In this document: positions 46,728 through 55,872 of the stretch, one piece after another
Layout of the letters: every line of letters starts with the position of its first letter
Position numbering within the stretch: the first letter of the stretch is position 1
Source: Streptomyces globosus
Lineage (GTDB): Bacteria; Actinomycetota; Actinomycetes; Streptomycetales; Streptomycetaceae
Length of the DNA stretch: 64,000 nucleotides
Assembly (NCBI RefSeq): GCF_003325375.1
Contig: NZ_CP030862.1
Coordinates: 685,501-749,500 of the forward strand
Direction of reading: 5' to 3'
Notes under the pieces: model-generated
Seen by the model: only the letters and a program-made list of their open reading frames with translations
What the model was told of the DNA's origin: nothing
The model's database searches: none
Position numbers and translations under genes: made by a program

Positions 46728-48115
46728 GCGCGGCCCTGGCCGTCGCGGCCGTCCTGCTGGTCCTGTCCGTGCTGGCACTGGTCCACCGGTGGCTGTGGGT
46801 CCGCCTGGTGCGCGACACGACGCGTCCGGGCGGGGCGGCCCGCCGGGTGGGCACCGTGCTCGCCTTCACCCTGCCGCTCCTCTCCCTGGCCGCCCTCACC
46901 GCGGGGCGCGCCGGTGCGCCCTTCCCCGTCCAACAGGCGGTGGCCTGGCCGGGTTACCTCTGGCTGGCCGTCCTGCTGTACCTGAGCATGGCCGTCCTCG
47001 TGACGGAGCCGGTGCGCGCGGTCCTGCTCCGGCGCGGCTCCGGCCGCGGCGCGGCCGCGCGGCCGGAGCCCCGGACCGAGGACCCGCAGCCGGACCTGCA
47101 GCCCCGGCCGGAGCCGCAGCCCGCGTCCGCCGGCGCGGCGGCCTCCGCCGCGGCGCCTTCGCGGCCGGCTCCGGCGGGCGGGCCGCCCCCGGAGCGCCCG
47201 CGAGACCCGGCGCAGCCCGCCGCCGGTACGGCCCCCGGGGCCGGAGCCGCTCCCGCCGCCGACCCGGACGCGGGGGCGGAGGCCGCCGGCCTGAGCCGGC
47301 GGGTGTTCGTCGCCCGCGCCCTCGCCGGCGCCGCGGCCGCCGCCGCGGCGGGGACCGTCGGGTACGGGACGTACGGGGTGCTGCGCGGGCCGAGCGTGAA
47401 GCGGGTGCGGGTGCCGCTGGCCAAGCTGCCCCGCGCGGCGCACGGCTTCCGGATAGCCGTCGTCAGCGACGTCCACATCGGCCCGGTCCTGGGCCGGGCG
47501 CACACCGCCCGCGTCGTCGAGGCCGTCAACGGCACCCAGCCCGACCTGATCGCGATCGTCGGCGACCTCGTCGACGGGGACGTGGCCGACCTCGGTCCCG
47601 CGGCCGAGCCGCTCGCCCGGCTCCGCGCCCGGCACGGCGCCTTCTTCGTCACCGGCAACCACGAGTACTTCTCCGGCGCGCAGCAGTGGATCGACCACGT
47701 CCGCGAACTGGGCGTGACCCCGCTGGAGAACGCGCGCCGCATGCTGCCGTACTTCGACCTGGCGGGCGTCAACGACGTCCAGGGGGAGCGGGAGGGCGCC
47801 GGCCCGGACTTCCGTGCCGCCCTCGGGGACCGCGACCGCGGGCGCGCAGCCGTCCTGATGGCCCACCAGCCGGTCGTGATCCACGAAGCGGTCCGGCACG
47901 GGGTCGACCTCCAGCTGTCGGGCCACACGCACGGCGGCCAGCTCTGGCCGGGCGAGTACCTGGCCGACCTCGCGAACCCGACCGTGGCCGGCCTGGAGCG
48001 CTACGGCGACACCCAGCTGTACGTGTCGCGGGGCGCGGGCGCCTGGGGCCCGCCGGTCCGGGTCGGCGCCCCGTCCGACATCACGGTCGTCGAACTGGCC
48101 TCGTACCAGGCCTGA
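46724..48115 (+). CDS. Membrane-anchored metallophosphoesterase
   Basis: A 463-residue protein: three to four N-terminal helices, an Ala/Pro-rich linker (residues ~105-185), an R-R-containing stretch S-R-R-V-F-V-A-R before another hydrophobic segment, then a calcineurin-type phosphoesterase domain. The metal motifs are complete: D-V-H-I-G, G-D-L-V-D-G-D, G-N-H-E, H-Q-P and G-H-T-H-G-G-Q. The YkuE/YaeI-like class acts on lipid or nucleotide phosphoesters. Translationally coupled to the SCO4848-type gene. Confidence 0.93.
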   Translation: MSAALAVAAVLLVLSVLALVHRWLWVRLVRDTTRPGGAARRVGTVLAFTLPLLSLAALTAGRAGAPFPVQQAVAWPGYLWLAVLLYLSMAVLVTEPVRAVLLRRGSGRGAAARPEPRTEDPQPDLQPRPEPQPASAGAAASAAAPSRPAPAGGPPPERPRDPAQPAAGTAPGAGAAPAADPDAGAEAAGLSRRVFVARALAGAAAAAAAGTVGYGTYGVLRGPSVKRVRVPLAKLPRAAHGFRIAVVSDVHIGPVLGRAHTARVVEAVNGTQPDLIAIVGDLVDGDVADLGPAAEPLARLRARHGAFFVTGNHEYFSGAQQWIDHVRELGVTPLENARRMLPYFDLAGVNDVQGEREGAGPDFRAALGDRDRGRAAVLMAHQPVVIHEAVRHGVDLQLSGHTHGGQLWPGEYLADLANPTVAGLERYGDTQLYVSRGAGAWGPPVRVGAPSDITVVELASYQA

Positions 48116-48160
48116 CCCCGCGCCCCCGCAGGGCCCCGCCGCCCGCCCGCTCCGGCCGCA

Positions 48161-48805
48161 TCAGGGGGCGAGGCGGCGTTCGAGGCCGTCGAGGATGAGG
48201 TCCAGCCCGTAGTCGAACTCGGCGCCGTGGTCGTAGCCGGGCTGCATGACGTGCTCCCGGGCGAACTCCGCGAGATGCGGGTACGCCTGCGCGGGGAACT
48301 GCCCGAGGAAGTCCGCGACGGCCCCTTCCACCTCCCCGGGCTCGAACGGCAGGGCCGCCTCGGTCAGTGCGAAGCCGTAGACGTAGCTGTCCAGCAGCGA
48401 GAACGCGTGCGCGGCGAGCGCGAAGGGGAAGCCGCCCCGCCGCAGCGTGGCGATCACCGCGTCGTGGTGGCGCAGGGTGGCCGGGCCGGGGTGGGACCGC
48501 GAGTCCATGACCGCGGTCGCCCAGGGGTGGCGGCGCAGTACGGCGCGGGCCGAGTGGGCGCGGTGGTGCAGCGCGCTGCGCCAGTCCGCGTCGGCGGGCG
48601 GCAGGTCGATCTCGGCGAAGACGGCGTCGACGATGCCGTCGACGATCGCCTCCTTGTTCGGCACATGGTGGTACAGCGACATCGGCCTGACGCCGAGCTC
48701 CTGCGCCAGGGACCTGATCGTCAGGGCGGCGATGCCGCCCTCGTCCGCGACGCGGACCGCCGCGGCGAGCACCCGCTCCCGGGTGAGCGGAGCGTGCTTG
48801 GCCAT
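48161..48805 (-). CDS. TetR family regulator
   Basis: A 214-residue repressor from ATG 48805, chosen for its ribosome site GGAAGGCGAG. N-terminal helix-turn-helix [22 protein letters not shown] (TetR signature), with a TetR_C-type ligand domain. Divergent from a medium-chain dehydrogenase, with a perfect palindrome in the gap, so it very likely represses itself and that gene. Confidence 0.93.
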   Translation of the reverse strand: MAKHAPLTRERVLAAAVRVADEGGIAALTIRSLAQELGVRPMSLYHHVPNKEAIVDGIVDAVFAEIDLPPADADWRSALHHRAHSARAVLRRHPWATAVMDSRSHPGPATLRHHDAVIATLRRGGFPFALAAHAFSLLDSYVYGFALTEAALPFEPGEVEGAVADFLGQFPAQAYPHLAEFAREHVMQPGYDHGAEFDYGLDLILDGLERRLAP

Positions 48806-48852
48806 CTCGCCTTCCGTGGGCAACTCGTGGGTTGACTGCTGCCCGAAGGGTA

Positions 48853-48881
48853 CCGTACTAAGTAAGTCGTACTTAGTACGG
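48853..48881. promoter_or_regulatory. TetR operator, 11-bp perfect palindrome
   Basis: CCGTACTAAGT - AAGTCGT - ACTTAGTACGG, placed between the divergent TetR and dehydrogenase genes and about 15 bases before the dehydrogenase ATG. It would cover both promoters. Confidence 0.85.
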
Positions 48882-48897
48882 GAGAGAGGCGGACGGC

Positions 48898-49929
48898 ATG
48901 GAACCCACCGGACGGGCGGCAGCGGCCCCCACGCGGGCCGGAGTGATGAAGGCGGTCGTCCAGGAGGGCTACGGGCCCCCCGAGGTGCTGCGCCTGGCCG
49001 AGGTGCCCCGGCCGTCGCCCGGGAAGGGCGAGGTGCTGCTGCGGGTCCGCGCGGCCGGGGTCGACCGGGGCATCTGGCACCTCATGGCCGGCCTGCCCTA
49101 CGTGGTGCGGCCGGTCCTCGGGCTGCGACGGCCGCGGAACCCGGCCGTCGGGCAGGACGTCGCGGGCACCGTCGAGGACGCGGGTCCCGGGGTGACGGCG
49201 TTCGCGCCCGGCGACGAGGTCTGGGGCGTTGCGTCCGGCTCCTTCGCCGAGTACGCGGTGGCCCGCGCCGACCGGATCTGCCGCAAGCCGGCCCGGCTGG
49301 GCTTCGAGGAGGCGGGCGTGCTGGCGGTGTCCGGGCTCACGGCGCTCCAGGGCCTGCGGGACGCGGGACGGGTCCGGCCGGGGCAGCACGTCCTGGTGGT
49401 CGGGGCCTCGGGGGGCGTCGGGACGTACGCCGTGCAGGTGGCCAAGGCGCTGGGCGCCGAGGTGACCGGCGTGTGCAGTACCGCCAAGGCCGACCTGGTC
49501 CGCGCGGTCGGCGCGGACCACGTGGTCGACTACACCCGCACCGACTTCGCGGCCGCCGGCCGCCGCTACGACGTGGTCCTGGACATCGGCGGGAGCAGTC
49601 GGCTGTCCCGGCTGAGGGCGGTGCTGGCACCGCGCGGGACGCTCGTCATCGCGGGCGGCGAGGACGCCGGCGACTGGCTCGGCCTGCGGCGGCAGTTCGC
49701 CGCGCTGGCGCTCGCGCCGTTCGTGCGGCAGCGGTTGGCGGTGTTCGTGGCCAAGACGCGCCGCGCCGACCTGGAGGCGCTGGCCGATCTCGTCGAGGCC
49801 GGCCGCCTCACACCCGTCGTGGGTGCCCGGTTCGCGCTGGCCGACGTACCGGAGGCGCTGCGCCTGCTGGCGGCCGGCGGGGTGCGGGGCAAGGCCGCCG
49901 TCGTGGTCGGCGAGGAGGGCCGGGCCTAG
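48898..49929 (+). CDS. NAD(P)-dependent zinc-less MDR dehydrogenase (quinone-oxidoreductase-like)
   Basis: A 343-residue medium-chain dehydrogenase/reductase. [15 protein letters not shown] near the start, G-Q-D-V-A-G-T-V substrate-domain motif, nucleotide loop [14 protein letters not shown] and V-D-Y-T. The structural and catalytic zinc Cys residues are missing, as in quinone oxidoreductase-type enzymes. Its repressor and operator lie directly upstream, so it is presumably induced by a reactive compound. Confidence 0.92.
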   Translation: MEPTGRAAAAPTRAGVMKAVVQEGYGPPEVLRLAEVPRPSPGKGEVLLRVRAAGVDRGIWHLMAGLPYVVRPVLGLRRPRNPAVGQDVAGTVEDAGPGVTAFAPGDEVWGVASGSFAEYAVARADRICRKPARLGFEEAGVLAVSGLTALQGLRDAGRVRPGQHVLVVGASGGVGTYAVQVAKALGAEVTGVCSTAKADLVRAVGADHVVDYTRTDFAAAGRRYDVVLDIGGSSRLSRLRAVLAPRGTLVIAGGEDAGDWLGLRRQFAALALAPFVRQRLAVFVAKTRRADLEALADLVEAGRLTPVVGARFALADVPEALRLLAAGGVRGKAAVVVGEEGRA

Positions 49930-50723
49930 CGCCGCGTCCGGCGGGGCTTCGCGGGCTCCGGGGCGGCCGCCTCGGCCTCCGCCTCGGCGTCCGGCTGGGG
50001 GTCCGGGTCGGGGTCCGAGGCGCGCTTGCCCCGGGAGACGGCCGTCTGCGCCATGCCGGGCAGGAAGTCCGCGAACAGCTCGTGCACTTCCCGTACGAGC
50101 GGGCGCAGCACCCGGAACCGGGCCAGCACGATGCCGCGCGTCGTGAGCTGCGCGCCGCGCTCTGCGAGCCGCCGGGTCTTGACGCTGCCGGGCGAGCGGT
50201 CGAAGACCCAGTACAGGACGAGCCCCATCTGCGAGAGCCACATCAGCTCGGGCAGGACGTCGGCCAGTTCGTCCGGGACCTTGGTCTTCGCTCCGGCCAG
50301 CACCTCGCGGTGCATGTCGATCGCGGCCTTGCGGGCGGGCTCCGACTCGGGGGAGAAGGGGCTGAGCGGGCTCTCCGGGTCCGCCGCGTTCTTGAAGAAC
50401 TGGGAGGCGAACTCGTGGTAGGGCTCGGCGACGTCGAGCCAGCTCGTCAGTACGCCCGCGAGCCGCTTCTGCAAGTCGGTCTCCCGGTCCAGGACGGGCC
50501 GGACCGCCGCCTGGTGGGCGGCGCCGATCCGGTCGTAGAAGCCCTGGACCAGGTGTTCCTTCGACTCGTAGTAGTAGTAGGCGTTGCCGACCGATACTCC
50601 CGCCTCCTTGGCGATGGCCCGCATGGTCGTCTTGTCGAACCCGCGCTCCTGGAAGAGGCGGAGTGCGGTTTCGAGGATGAGCGTGCGGGTCTGCTCGCTC
50701 TTGGGAGCCTTCTGATCAGTCAC
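49926..50723 (-). CDS. TetR family regulator with long acidic/Pro C-terminus
   Basis: A 265-residue regulator from GTG 50723. HTH: T-M-R-A-I-A-K-E-A-G-V-S-V-G-N-A-Y-Y-Y-Y-E-S-K-E, typical TetR with a Tyr run. The tail (D-P-D-P-D-P-Q-P-D-A-E-A) is low complexity and basic at the end. It is the last gene of a minus-strand unit (51640-49926) whose promoter region has two TTGAAC-N2-GTTCAA palindromes, its likely targets. Confidence 0.92.
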   Translation of the reverse strand: MTDQKAPKSEQTRTLILETALRLFQERGFDKTTMRAIAKEAGVSVGNAYYYYESKEHLVQGFYDRIGAAHQAAVRPVLDRETDLQKRLAGVLTSWLDVAEPYHEFASQFFKNAADPESPLSPFSPESEPARKAAIDMHREVLAGAKTKVPDELADVLPELMWLSQMGLVLYWVFDRSPGSVKTRRLAERGAQLTTRGIVLARFRVLRPLVREVHELFADFLPGMAQTAVSRGKRASDPDPDPQPDAEAEAEAAAPEPAKPRRTRR

Positions 50724-50734
50724 GGTGTACGAGC

Positions 50735-51205
50735 CTATCGGGGCGGCGGGCAGTGGTCTCCACAGGCGGCCTCCTGCGCATCCTCCGCCTCCTCCCCGGC
50801 CGTATCCGCCGCGGACGGCCCGCCGGGTCCGGTCCGCACGGCCTGCCGCCAGGCGGAGGCCGTGTACATGGCACCCCGGGCGAAGGGGCGGCCTGCCGGG
50901 GTGGCGAGCCACTCGGCCTTGGGCCGGTGCTCGGCCAGCGCCCACAGGCAGACGATGAAGGCGTCGGTGCCGGTCCACAGCTGTCCGGAGTCGCCGACGA
51001 CGGTGATCTCGCGGAGCGTTGCCGCGTGGTCGAGCCCGGGGTAGAGCCGCCGGGCCTCGTCGGACCCGGCGGGGACGAGCCGCAGGGGGACGAGCAGGTG
51101 CTGTCCGAGGAGCCAGTGCCGGATGTGCACGCACAGCGGGCAGTCGGCGTCGTAAAGGACCGTCAGCTGCCTGACGGGCGGGGCGCCCTGCGTCTCGGGG
51201 GCCAT
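50735..51205 (-). CDS. DCC-family thiol-disulfide oxidoreductase-like protein (DUF393)
   Basis: A 156-residue protein with the DCC motif Y-D-A-D-C-P-L-C near the N-terminus, in a thioredoxin-like fold, and the later W-T-G-T-D-A-F-I. The two Cys could be redox active. Four bases after the upstream membrane gene and just before the TetR gene, in one operon. Confidence 0.9.
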   Translation of the reverse strand: MAPETQGAPPVRQLTVLYDADCPLCVHIRHWLLGQHLLVPLRLVPAGSDEARRLYPGLDHAATLREITVVGDSGQLWTGTDAFIVCLWALAEHRPKAEWLATPAGRPFARGAMYTASAWRQAVRTGPGGPSAADTAGEEAEDAQEAACGDHCPPPR

Positions 51206-51208
51206 CGG

Positions 51209-51640
51209 TCAGGCCCCGGCCGGCTCGGTCCAGCCCTGGGGCGCGGGGGGCGCTGTCCAGCCCTGGGGGGCGACGGGCGGGACCTGGCGGCGCTCCATGA
51301 TGCCGCGGCGCCGCATCTTGTTCAGCACCCACACGTTGCCCAGGTGCATCACGCCGAGGACCAGCAGGACCACGCCGAGCTTGACCGAGAGGGCCTCGAA
51401 GAGGGTGCGGGCGGTGTCGATGGTGTCGGCCGAGCGCAGGTAGAGCGTCACGAAGCCGATGTTGACGAGGTAGAAGCCGACGACCAGCAGGTGGTTCACG
51501 GCGTCGGCGAGCTTCTCGTTGCCGTGCAGGACGTCCGCGATGAAGATCCGCCCGTTGCGGCTGAGGGTGCGGGCGACCCAGATGGTGAGGCCGATGCTGA
51601 TGAGCAGGTAGATGACGTACGCGACGACGGTGAGGTCCAT
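51209..51640 (-). CDS. Three- to four-TM membrane protein, first gene of TetR-controlled unit
   Basis: A 143-residue protein from ATG 51640: helices V-A-Y-V-I-Y-L-L-I-S-I-G-L-T-I-W-V, L-L-V-V-G-F-Y-L-V-N-I-G-F-V and L-G-V-V-L-L-V-L-G-V-M-H-L-G-N. It ends in a duplicated A-P-Q-G-W-T-A/E-P tail. I do not recognise a named family. Preceded by two matching palindromes, and followed by DCC and TetR genes with very short gaps. Confidence 0.82.
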   Translation of the reverse strand: MDLTVVAYVIYLLISIGLTIWVARTLSRNGRIFIADVLHGNEKLADAVNHLLVVGFYLVNIGFVTLYLRSADTIDTARTLFEALSVKLGVVLLVLGVMHLGNVWVLNKMRRRGIMERRQVPPVAPQGWTAPPAPQGWTEPAGA

Positions 51641-51652
51641 GCCTCGCCCCCC

Positions 51653-51711
51653 TTGAACGTGTTCAACTCGTTGGCAGGACTGACTGTAGGCCTCTTTTTG
51701 AACAGGTTCAA
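51653..51711. promoter_or_regulatory. Two TTGAAC-NN-GTTCAA operators
   Basis: Perfect palindromes TTGAAC-GT-GTTCAA (51653-51666) and TTGAAC-AG-GTTCAA (51698-51711), 45 bp apart, upstream of the membrane-DCC-TetR unit. The nearer copy overlaps the start region. Probably bound by the TetR encoded as the last gene. Confidence 0.82.
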
Positions 51712-51770
51712 GCAAACGGCGCGAGAGGGTGCGGGTGCGCGCGGCGGGCTCCCGGAGTCCGCCGCGGCCC

Positions 51771-52544
51771 TCAGCGCCCGCGCCCGCCGAGCAACTCCAG
51801 CAGCAGGGCGGTGGCCTCCTGCGGGCGCTCCAGCGACGGAAGGTGCCCCGCCCACGGCAGCTCCACGTGGCGGGCGCCGGGGATGCGGCCCGGGAGGGAG
51901 GCCGCGATCTCGCGGAAGTCCGGCAGGTCGTGCGCGCCGCCGACCGCGAGGGTCCGGGCGGTGACCGCGCCGAGGTCGGCCTCGCGCGGGGGCAGCTCGT
52001 GGTCCTCCGCCGCCGACAGCGCGGTCTCGAAGCCGCGGCGCTGCATGGCGCGGACCAGGTCGCGGGTGCGGTCGTCGGCGGACGGGCCGAGCCAGGTGCG
52101 CACCATGAGCTCCACCGCCCCGTCGATGTCGCCCGCCTCCAGCAGCGCGTCCTCCAGGTCGCCGACCTCGCGCAGCTCAGGGCCGGGTACGTGGCCGTCG
52201 ACGGCGGGGCACAGCAGCGCCAGGTCGGAGACCCGGTCCGGGTGCAGGGCGGCGACCTGCAGGGCGACCCGGCCGCCGTACGAGGAGCCGACCAGGGCGG
52301 CGCGTCCGATGCCGAGGGCGTCGAGCAGGGCGAGGACGTCGTCCTCGTCGCGGTAGGGGGCGGTCGCGGGCGGCGAGTCGCCGCAGGTGCGGAAGTCCAT
52401 CCGGACGACCCGGAACCCGGCGGCGGCGAGGGGCTCCCACTGCGGCTGCCACATCCGGCGGTCGCAGACGGAGGAGTGCAGCAGCACCAGCGGGGGGCCG
52501 TCGGCCGGACCTGCGGTGTCATGGGCGGGAAGAGTATTGATCAC
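51771..52544 (-). CDS. Alpha/beta-fold hydrolase
   Basis: A 257-residue hydrolase from GTG 52544. Oxyanion strand V-L-L-H-S-S-V-C-D-R-R-M-W, nucleophile elbow G-S-S-Y-G-G, acid after G-G-A-H-D-L-P-D, and C-terminal H in P-W-A-G-H-L-P-S-L-E-R-P. Standard AB_hydrolase-1; substrate unknown. Confidence 0.9.
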   Translation of the reverse strand: MINTLPAHDTAGPADGPPLVLLHSSVCDRRMWQPQWEPLAAAGFRVVRMDFRTCGDSPPATAPYRDEDDVLALLDALGIGRAALVGSSYGGRVALQVAALHPDRVSDLALLCPAVDGHVPGPELREVGDLEDALLEAGDIDGAVELMVRTWLGPSADDRTRDLVRAMQRRGFETALSAAEDHELPPREADLGAVTARTLAVGGAHDLPDFREIAASLPGRIPGARHVELPWAGHLPSLERPQEATALLLELLGGRGR

Positions 52545-52633
52545 GGCCTCATCCTGGCGGACCGCGGCCGCCCCGCGCCCCCGGTTTCCGCGCCCCCGGC
52601 ACCGGCCCGCCCGCGGGTCCGCCCGCCGGGCCG

Positions 52634-53185
52634 TCAGATGCTGAGCGAACGGGCCTGGTTCACCATGCTCATCACCCAGTGGAAGGTGTTCTGGTCCGTC
52701 GCCGGGATCATCGTGGAGTGGTGGCGGCCGCCGCTGGTGACGGTGACCTGGATGAACCCGGTGGTGACCTTCTCCTTCATCAGCAGGAACAGCAGCCCCA
52801 GCAGGCAGAAGAGGAAGAACACGATGGCCAGGACGATGGCGTGCGTCGGCATCTTCGTCTCGGTGCGGGAGAAGTCCGTCGCGTTCCACATCGCGCCCCG
52901 CAGCGGCATCGTGCCCGAGGGGGTGATGATCTGGTCGCCCGCGATCGTGATGTCCCCGATCGTCAGGCCCGCACCGCCCGCGCCCGCCCCCGCGACGGGC
53001 GCGGGCGGGTAGCCCGGGACGGGGCCCGGCGGCATCGCCGGGGGCTGGGCGGGCGAGGGGATGCCCGCCCCGCCGACGGTCGGCTGGTAGGCCGGCGGCG
53101 CCGGGTACGGCTGCGGGTACCCGTAACTCGGGCTGCCGGGGCTTCCGTTGCCGCTCGGGTAGGGATTCGGCTGCTGGTCACTCAT
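52634..53185 (-). CDS. Pro/Tyr-rich single-TM protein
   Basis: A 183-residue protein: Pro/Gly/Tyr-rich first 70 residues, a beta-like section G-D-I-T-I-A-G-D-Q-I-I-T-P-S-G-T, one strong transmembrane helix (A-I-V-L-A-I-V-F-F-L-F-C-L-L-G-L-L-F-L-L-M), then a short domain with K-V-T-T-G-F-I-Q-V-T-V-T. I recognise the type, common next to the Streptomyces sdh operon, but no function. Confidence 0.78.
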   Translation of the reverse strand: MSDQQPNPYPSGNGSPGSPSYGYPQPYPAPPAYQPTVGGAGIPSPAQPPAMPPGPVPGYPPAPVAGAGAGGAGLTIGDITIAGDQIITPSGTMPLRGAMWNATDFSRTETKMPTHAIVLAIVFFLFCLLGLLFLLMKEKVTTGFIQVTVTSGGRHHSTMIPATDQNTFHWVMSMVNQARSLSI

Positions 53186-53257
53186 GCGGCCGATCCTCGC
53201 ACAGAAGCGGCCGCCCGCCCCCGGGCCCGGCGCAATCGCCCCTCCTCCGGGAACACG

Positions 53258-53304
53258 CCGCGGGGGCGCCGCTCCGGTCGTCGACCGGGGCGGCGCCCCC
53301 GCGG
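53258..53304. terminator. Terminator after sdhCDAB
   Basis: 14-bp stem CCGCGGGGGCGCCG / CGGCGCCCCCGCGG. The loop itself contains a CCGGTCG/CGACCGG stem, giving an extended hairpin. Confidence 0.85.
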
Positions 53305-53326
53305 GTGGTGCGTACGGCCCGAGGGC

Positions 53327-54091
53327 TCAGAAGCGGCGCGTGATCAGGGCGCGCTTGACCTCCTGGATCGCCTTCGTGACCTCGATGCCGCGCGGGCAGG
53401 CGTCCGTGCAGTTGAACGTGGTGCGGCAGCGCCACACGCCGTCCTTGTCGTTCAGGATCTCCAGCCGCTGCTCGCCGGCCTCGTCACGCGAGTCGAAGAT
53501 GAAGCGGTGCGCGTTGACGATCGCCGCCGGGCCGAAGTACTGGCCGTCGTTCCAGAACACCGGGCAGGAGGACGTGCACGCGGCGCACAGGATGCACTTG
53601 GTGGTGTCGTCGAAGCGCTCGCGGTCCTCGGCGGACTGCAGGCGCTCACGGGTCGGCTCGTTGCCCGTGGTGACCAGGAACGGCATGACGTCCCGGTACG
53701 CCTGGAAGAAGGGCTCCATGTCGACCACGAGGTCCTTCATCACGGTCAGGCCCTTGATGGCCTCGACGGTGATGGGCTTCTCCGGGTTGATGTCCTTGAT
53801 CAGCGTCTTGCAGGCGAGCCTGTTCTTGCCGTTGATCCGCATCGCGTCGGAGCCGCAGATGCCGTGCGCGCAGGAGCGGCGGAAGGTGAGCGTGCCGTCC
53901 AGGTTCCACTTGATCTTGTGGAGGCCGTCGAGCACGCGCTCCTTCGGGTCGATCTCGATCTGGAAGTCCTGCCACTCCGCCTGGTCGGAGACCTCGGGGT
54001 TGAATCGGCGGATCCGGAACGTGACCGTGATGTACGGGGAGTCGGCGGCCGGCGCCGCGTCGTCCTTCTTCACGAGGGTCGGGGTGGCCAT
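53327..54091 (-). CDS. sdhB: Succinate dehydrogenase iron-sulfur subunit
   Basis: A 254-residue subunit of complex II passing electrons from FAD to quinone. Cys clusters: S-C-A-H-G-I-C-G plus a distal L-A-C for [2Fe-2S], then C-I-L-C-A-A-C-T-S-S-C-P and C-R-T-T-F-N-C-T-D-A-C-P for the [4Fe-4S] and third centres. Last gene of sdhCDAB; its ATG overlaps the sdhA stop. Confidence 0.97.
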   Translation of the reverse strand: MATPTLVKKDDAAPAADSPYITVTFRIRRFNPEVSDQAEWQDFQIEIDPKERVLDGLHKIKWNLDGTLTFRRSCAHGICGSDAMRINGKNRLACKTLIKDINPEKPITVEAIKGLTVMKDLVVDMEPFFQAYRDVMPFLVTTGNEPTRERLQSAEDRERFDDTTKCILCAACTSSCPVFWNDGQYFGPAAIVNAHRFIFDSRDEAGEQRLEILNDKDGVWRCRTTFNCTDACPRGIEVTKAIQEVKRALITRRF

Positions 54092-55845
54092 CAGTACTTA
54101 CGCTCCATCGGCTGGTAGCGGGTGGTGACGACGGGCTTGTAGTCGAGCCGGACGGAGTCCTTGCCGTCGGCCGCCACCTCGCGGTACGCCATGGTGTGGC
54201 GCATGAAGTTGACGTCGTCGCGGTTCGGGTAGTCCTCGCGGTAGTGGCCGCCGCGGGACTCCTTGCGGGCCAGGGCCGAGACGGCCATGACCTCGGCCAG
54301 GTCGAGCAGGTTGCCCAGCTCGATGGCCTCCAGCAGGTCCGTGTTGAACCGCTTGCCCTTGTCCTGGATCGAGACGTTCTTGTAGCGCTCGCGCAGCTCC
54401 GCGATCTTCTCGACCGCCGTCTTGATGGTCTGCTCCGTGCGGAACACCGACACGTTGGCGTCCATCGTCTCCTGGAGCTCGTTGCGCAGGTCCGCGACCC
54501 GCTCCGTGCCCGTGGAGTTCCGCAGCCGCTCGACGAGGTCGACCACCAGCTCGGCCGGGTTCTCCGGCAGCTCGACGTAGTCGTTCTCGGTGGCGTACCT
54601 CGCCGCGGCGATGCCGGACCGCTTGCCGAAGACGTTGATGTCCAGCAGCGAGTTGGTGCCCAGGCGGTTCGCGCCGTGCACCGACACGCACGCGACCTCG
54701 CCGGCCGCGTACAGGCCGGGGACGACGGTGGTGTTGTCCGCCAGGACCTCGCCCTCGACGTTGGTCGGGATGCCGCCCATGGCGTAGTGCGCGGTCGGCT
54801 GGATCGGGATCGGGTCCGTGTAGGGCTCGATGCCGAGGTACGTGCGCGCGAACTCGGTGATGTCGGGCAGCTTGGCGTCCAGCTGCTCCGGCGGGAGGTG
54901 CGTCAGGTCCAGGTACACGTGGTCGCCCTCGGGACCGCAGCCGCGGCCCTCGCGGATCTCCGTGTAGATGGAGCGGGAGACGACGTCACGGGACGCGAGG
55001 TCCTTCATGACCGGCGCGTACTTCTCCATGAAGCGCTCGCCGTCCTTGTTGCGGAGGATGCCGCCCTCGCCGCGGGCGCCCTCCGTCAGCAGGATGCCCA
55101 TGCGCCAGATGCCCGTCGGGTGGAACTGGAAGAACTCCATGTCCTCCAGCGGCAGGCCGCGCCGGTAGCAGGCCGCCTGGCCGTCACCGGTGAGGGTGTG
55201 CGCGTTGGAGGTCACCTTGAAGAACTTGCCGTTGCCGCCGGAGGCGTAGATGACGGCCTTCGCCTGGAAGATGTGGATCTCGCCGGTGGCCAGCTCGTAC
55301 GCGACGACGCCGGCGGACTTCTTGACGCCGTCGACCTCGGTGATCAGCTGGTCCAGGACGTAGAACTCGTTGAAGAACTCCACGCCCTCCTTGACGCAGT
55401 TCTGGTACAGCGTCTGGAGGATCATGTGGCCGGTGCGGTCCGCGGCGTAGCAGGACCGGCGGACCGGCGCCTCGCCGTGGTTGCGGGAGTGGCCGCCGAA
55501 GCGGCGCTGGTCGATGGTGCCGTCCGGGGTGCGGTTGAACGGCAGGCCCATCTTCTCCAGGTCGAGGACGGCGTCGATGGCCTCCTTCGCCAGGATCTCG
55601 GCGGCGTCCTGGTCGACCAGGTAGTCACCGCCCTTGACGGTGTCGAAGGTGTGCCACTCCCAGTTGTCCTCCTCCACGTTCGCCAGCGCGGCGGCCATGC
55701 CGCCCTGCGCGGCGCCCGTGTGGGAGCGGGTGGGGTAGAGCTTCGTCAGGACCGCGGTGCGGCTGCGCTTCGTCGCCTCGATGGCGGCGCGCATGCCCGC
55801 GCCGCCGGCGCCGACGATGACGGTGTCGTACTTGTGGATCTTCAT
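54091..55845 (-). CDS. sdhA: Succinate dehydrogenase flavoprotein subunit
   Basis: A 584-residue catalytic subunit oxidising succinate to fumarate. FAD loop V-I-V-G-A-G-G-A-G-M-R-A-A, covalent FAD-His region R-S-H-T-G-A-A-Q-G-G, F-H-P-T-G-I-W-R-M-G and catalytic R-G-E-G-G-I-L-R-N. Full length. Preceded by the anchor subunits. Confidence 0.98.
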   Translation of the reverse strand: MKIHKYDTVIVGAGGAGMRAAIEATKRSRTAVLTKLYPTRSHTGAAQGGMAAALANVEEDNWEWHTFDTVKGGDYLVDQDAAEILAKEAIDAVLDLEKMGLPFNRTPDGTIDQRRFGGHSRNHGEAPVRRSCYAADRTGHMILQTLYQNCVKEGVEFFNEFYVLDQLITEVDGVKKSAGVVAYELATGEIHIFQAKAVIYASGGNGKFFKVTSNAHTLTGDGQAACYRRGLPLEDMEFFQFHPTGIWRMGILLTEGARGEGGILRNKDGERFMEKYAPVMKDLASRDVVSRSIYTEIREGRGCGPEGDHVYLDLTHLPPEQLDAKLPDITEFARTYLGIEPYTDPIPIQPTAHYAMGGIPTNVEGEVLADNTTVVPGLYAAGEVACVSVHGANRLGTNSLLDINVFGKRSGIAAARYATENDYVELPENPAELVVDLVERLRNSTGTERVADLRNELQETMDANVSVFRTEQTIKTAVEKIAELRERYKNVSIQDKGKRFNTDLLEAIELGNLLDLAEVMAVSALARKESRGGHYREDYPNRDDVNFMRHTMAYREVAADGKDSVRLDYKPVVTTRYQPMERKY

Positions 55846-55872
55846 GGGATGTTGTCGCCTCAGCCCCGTTGC

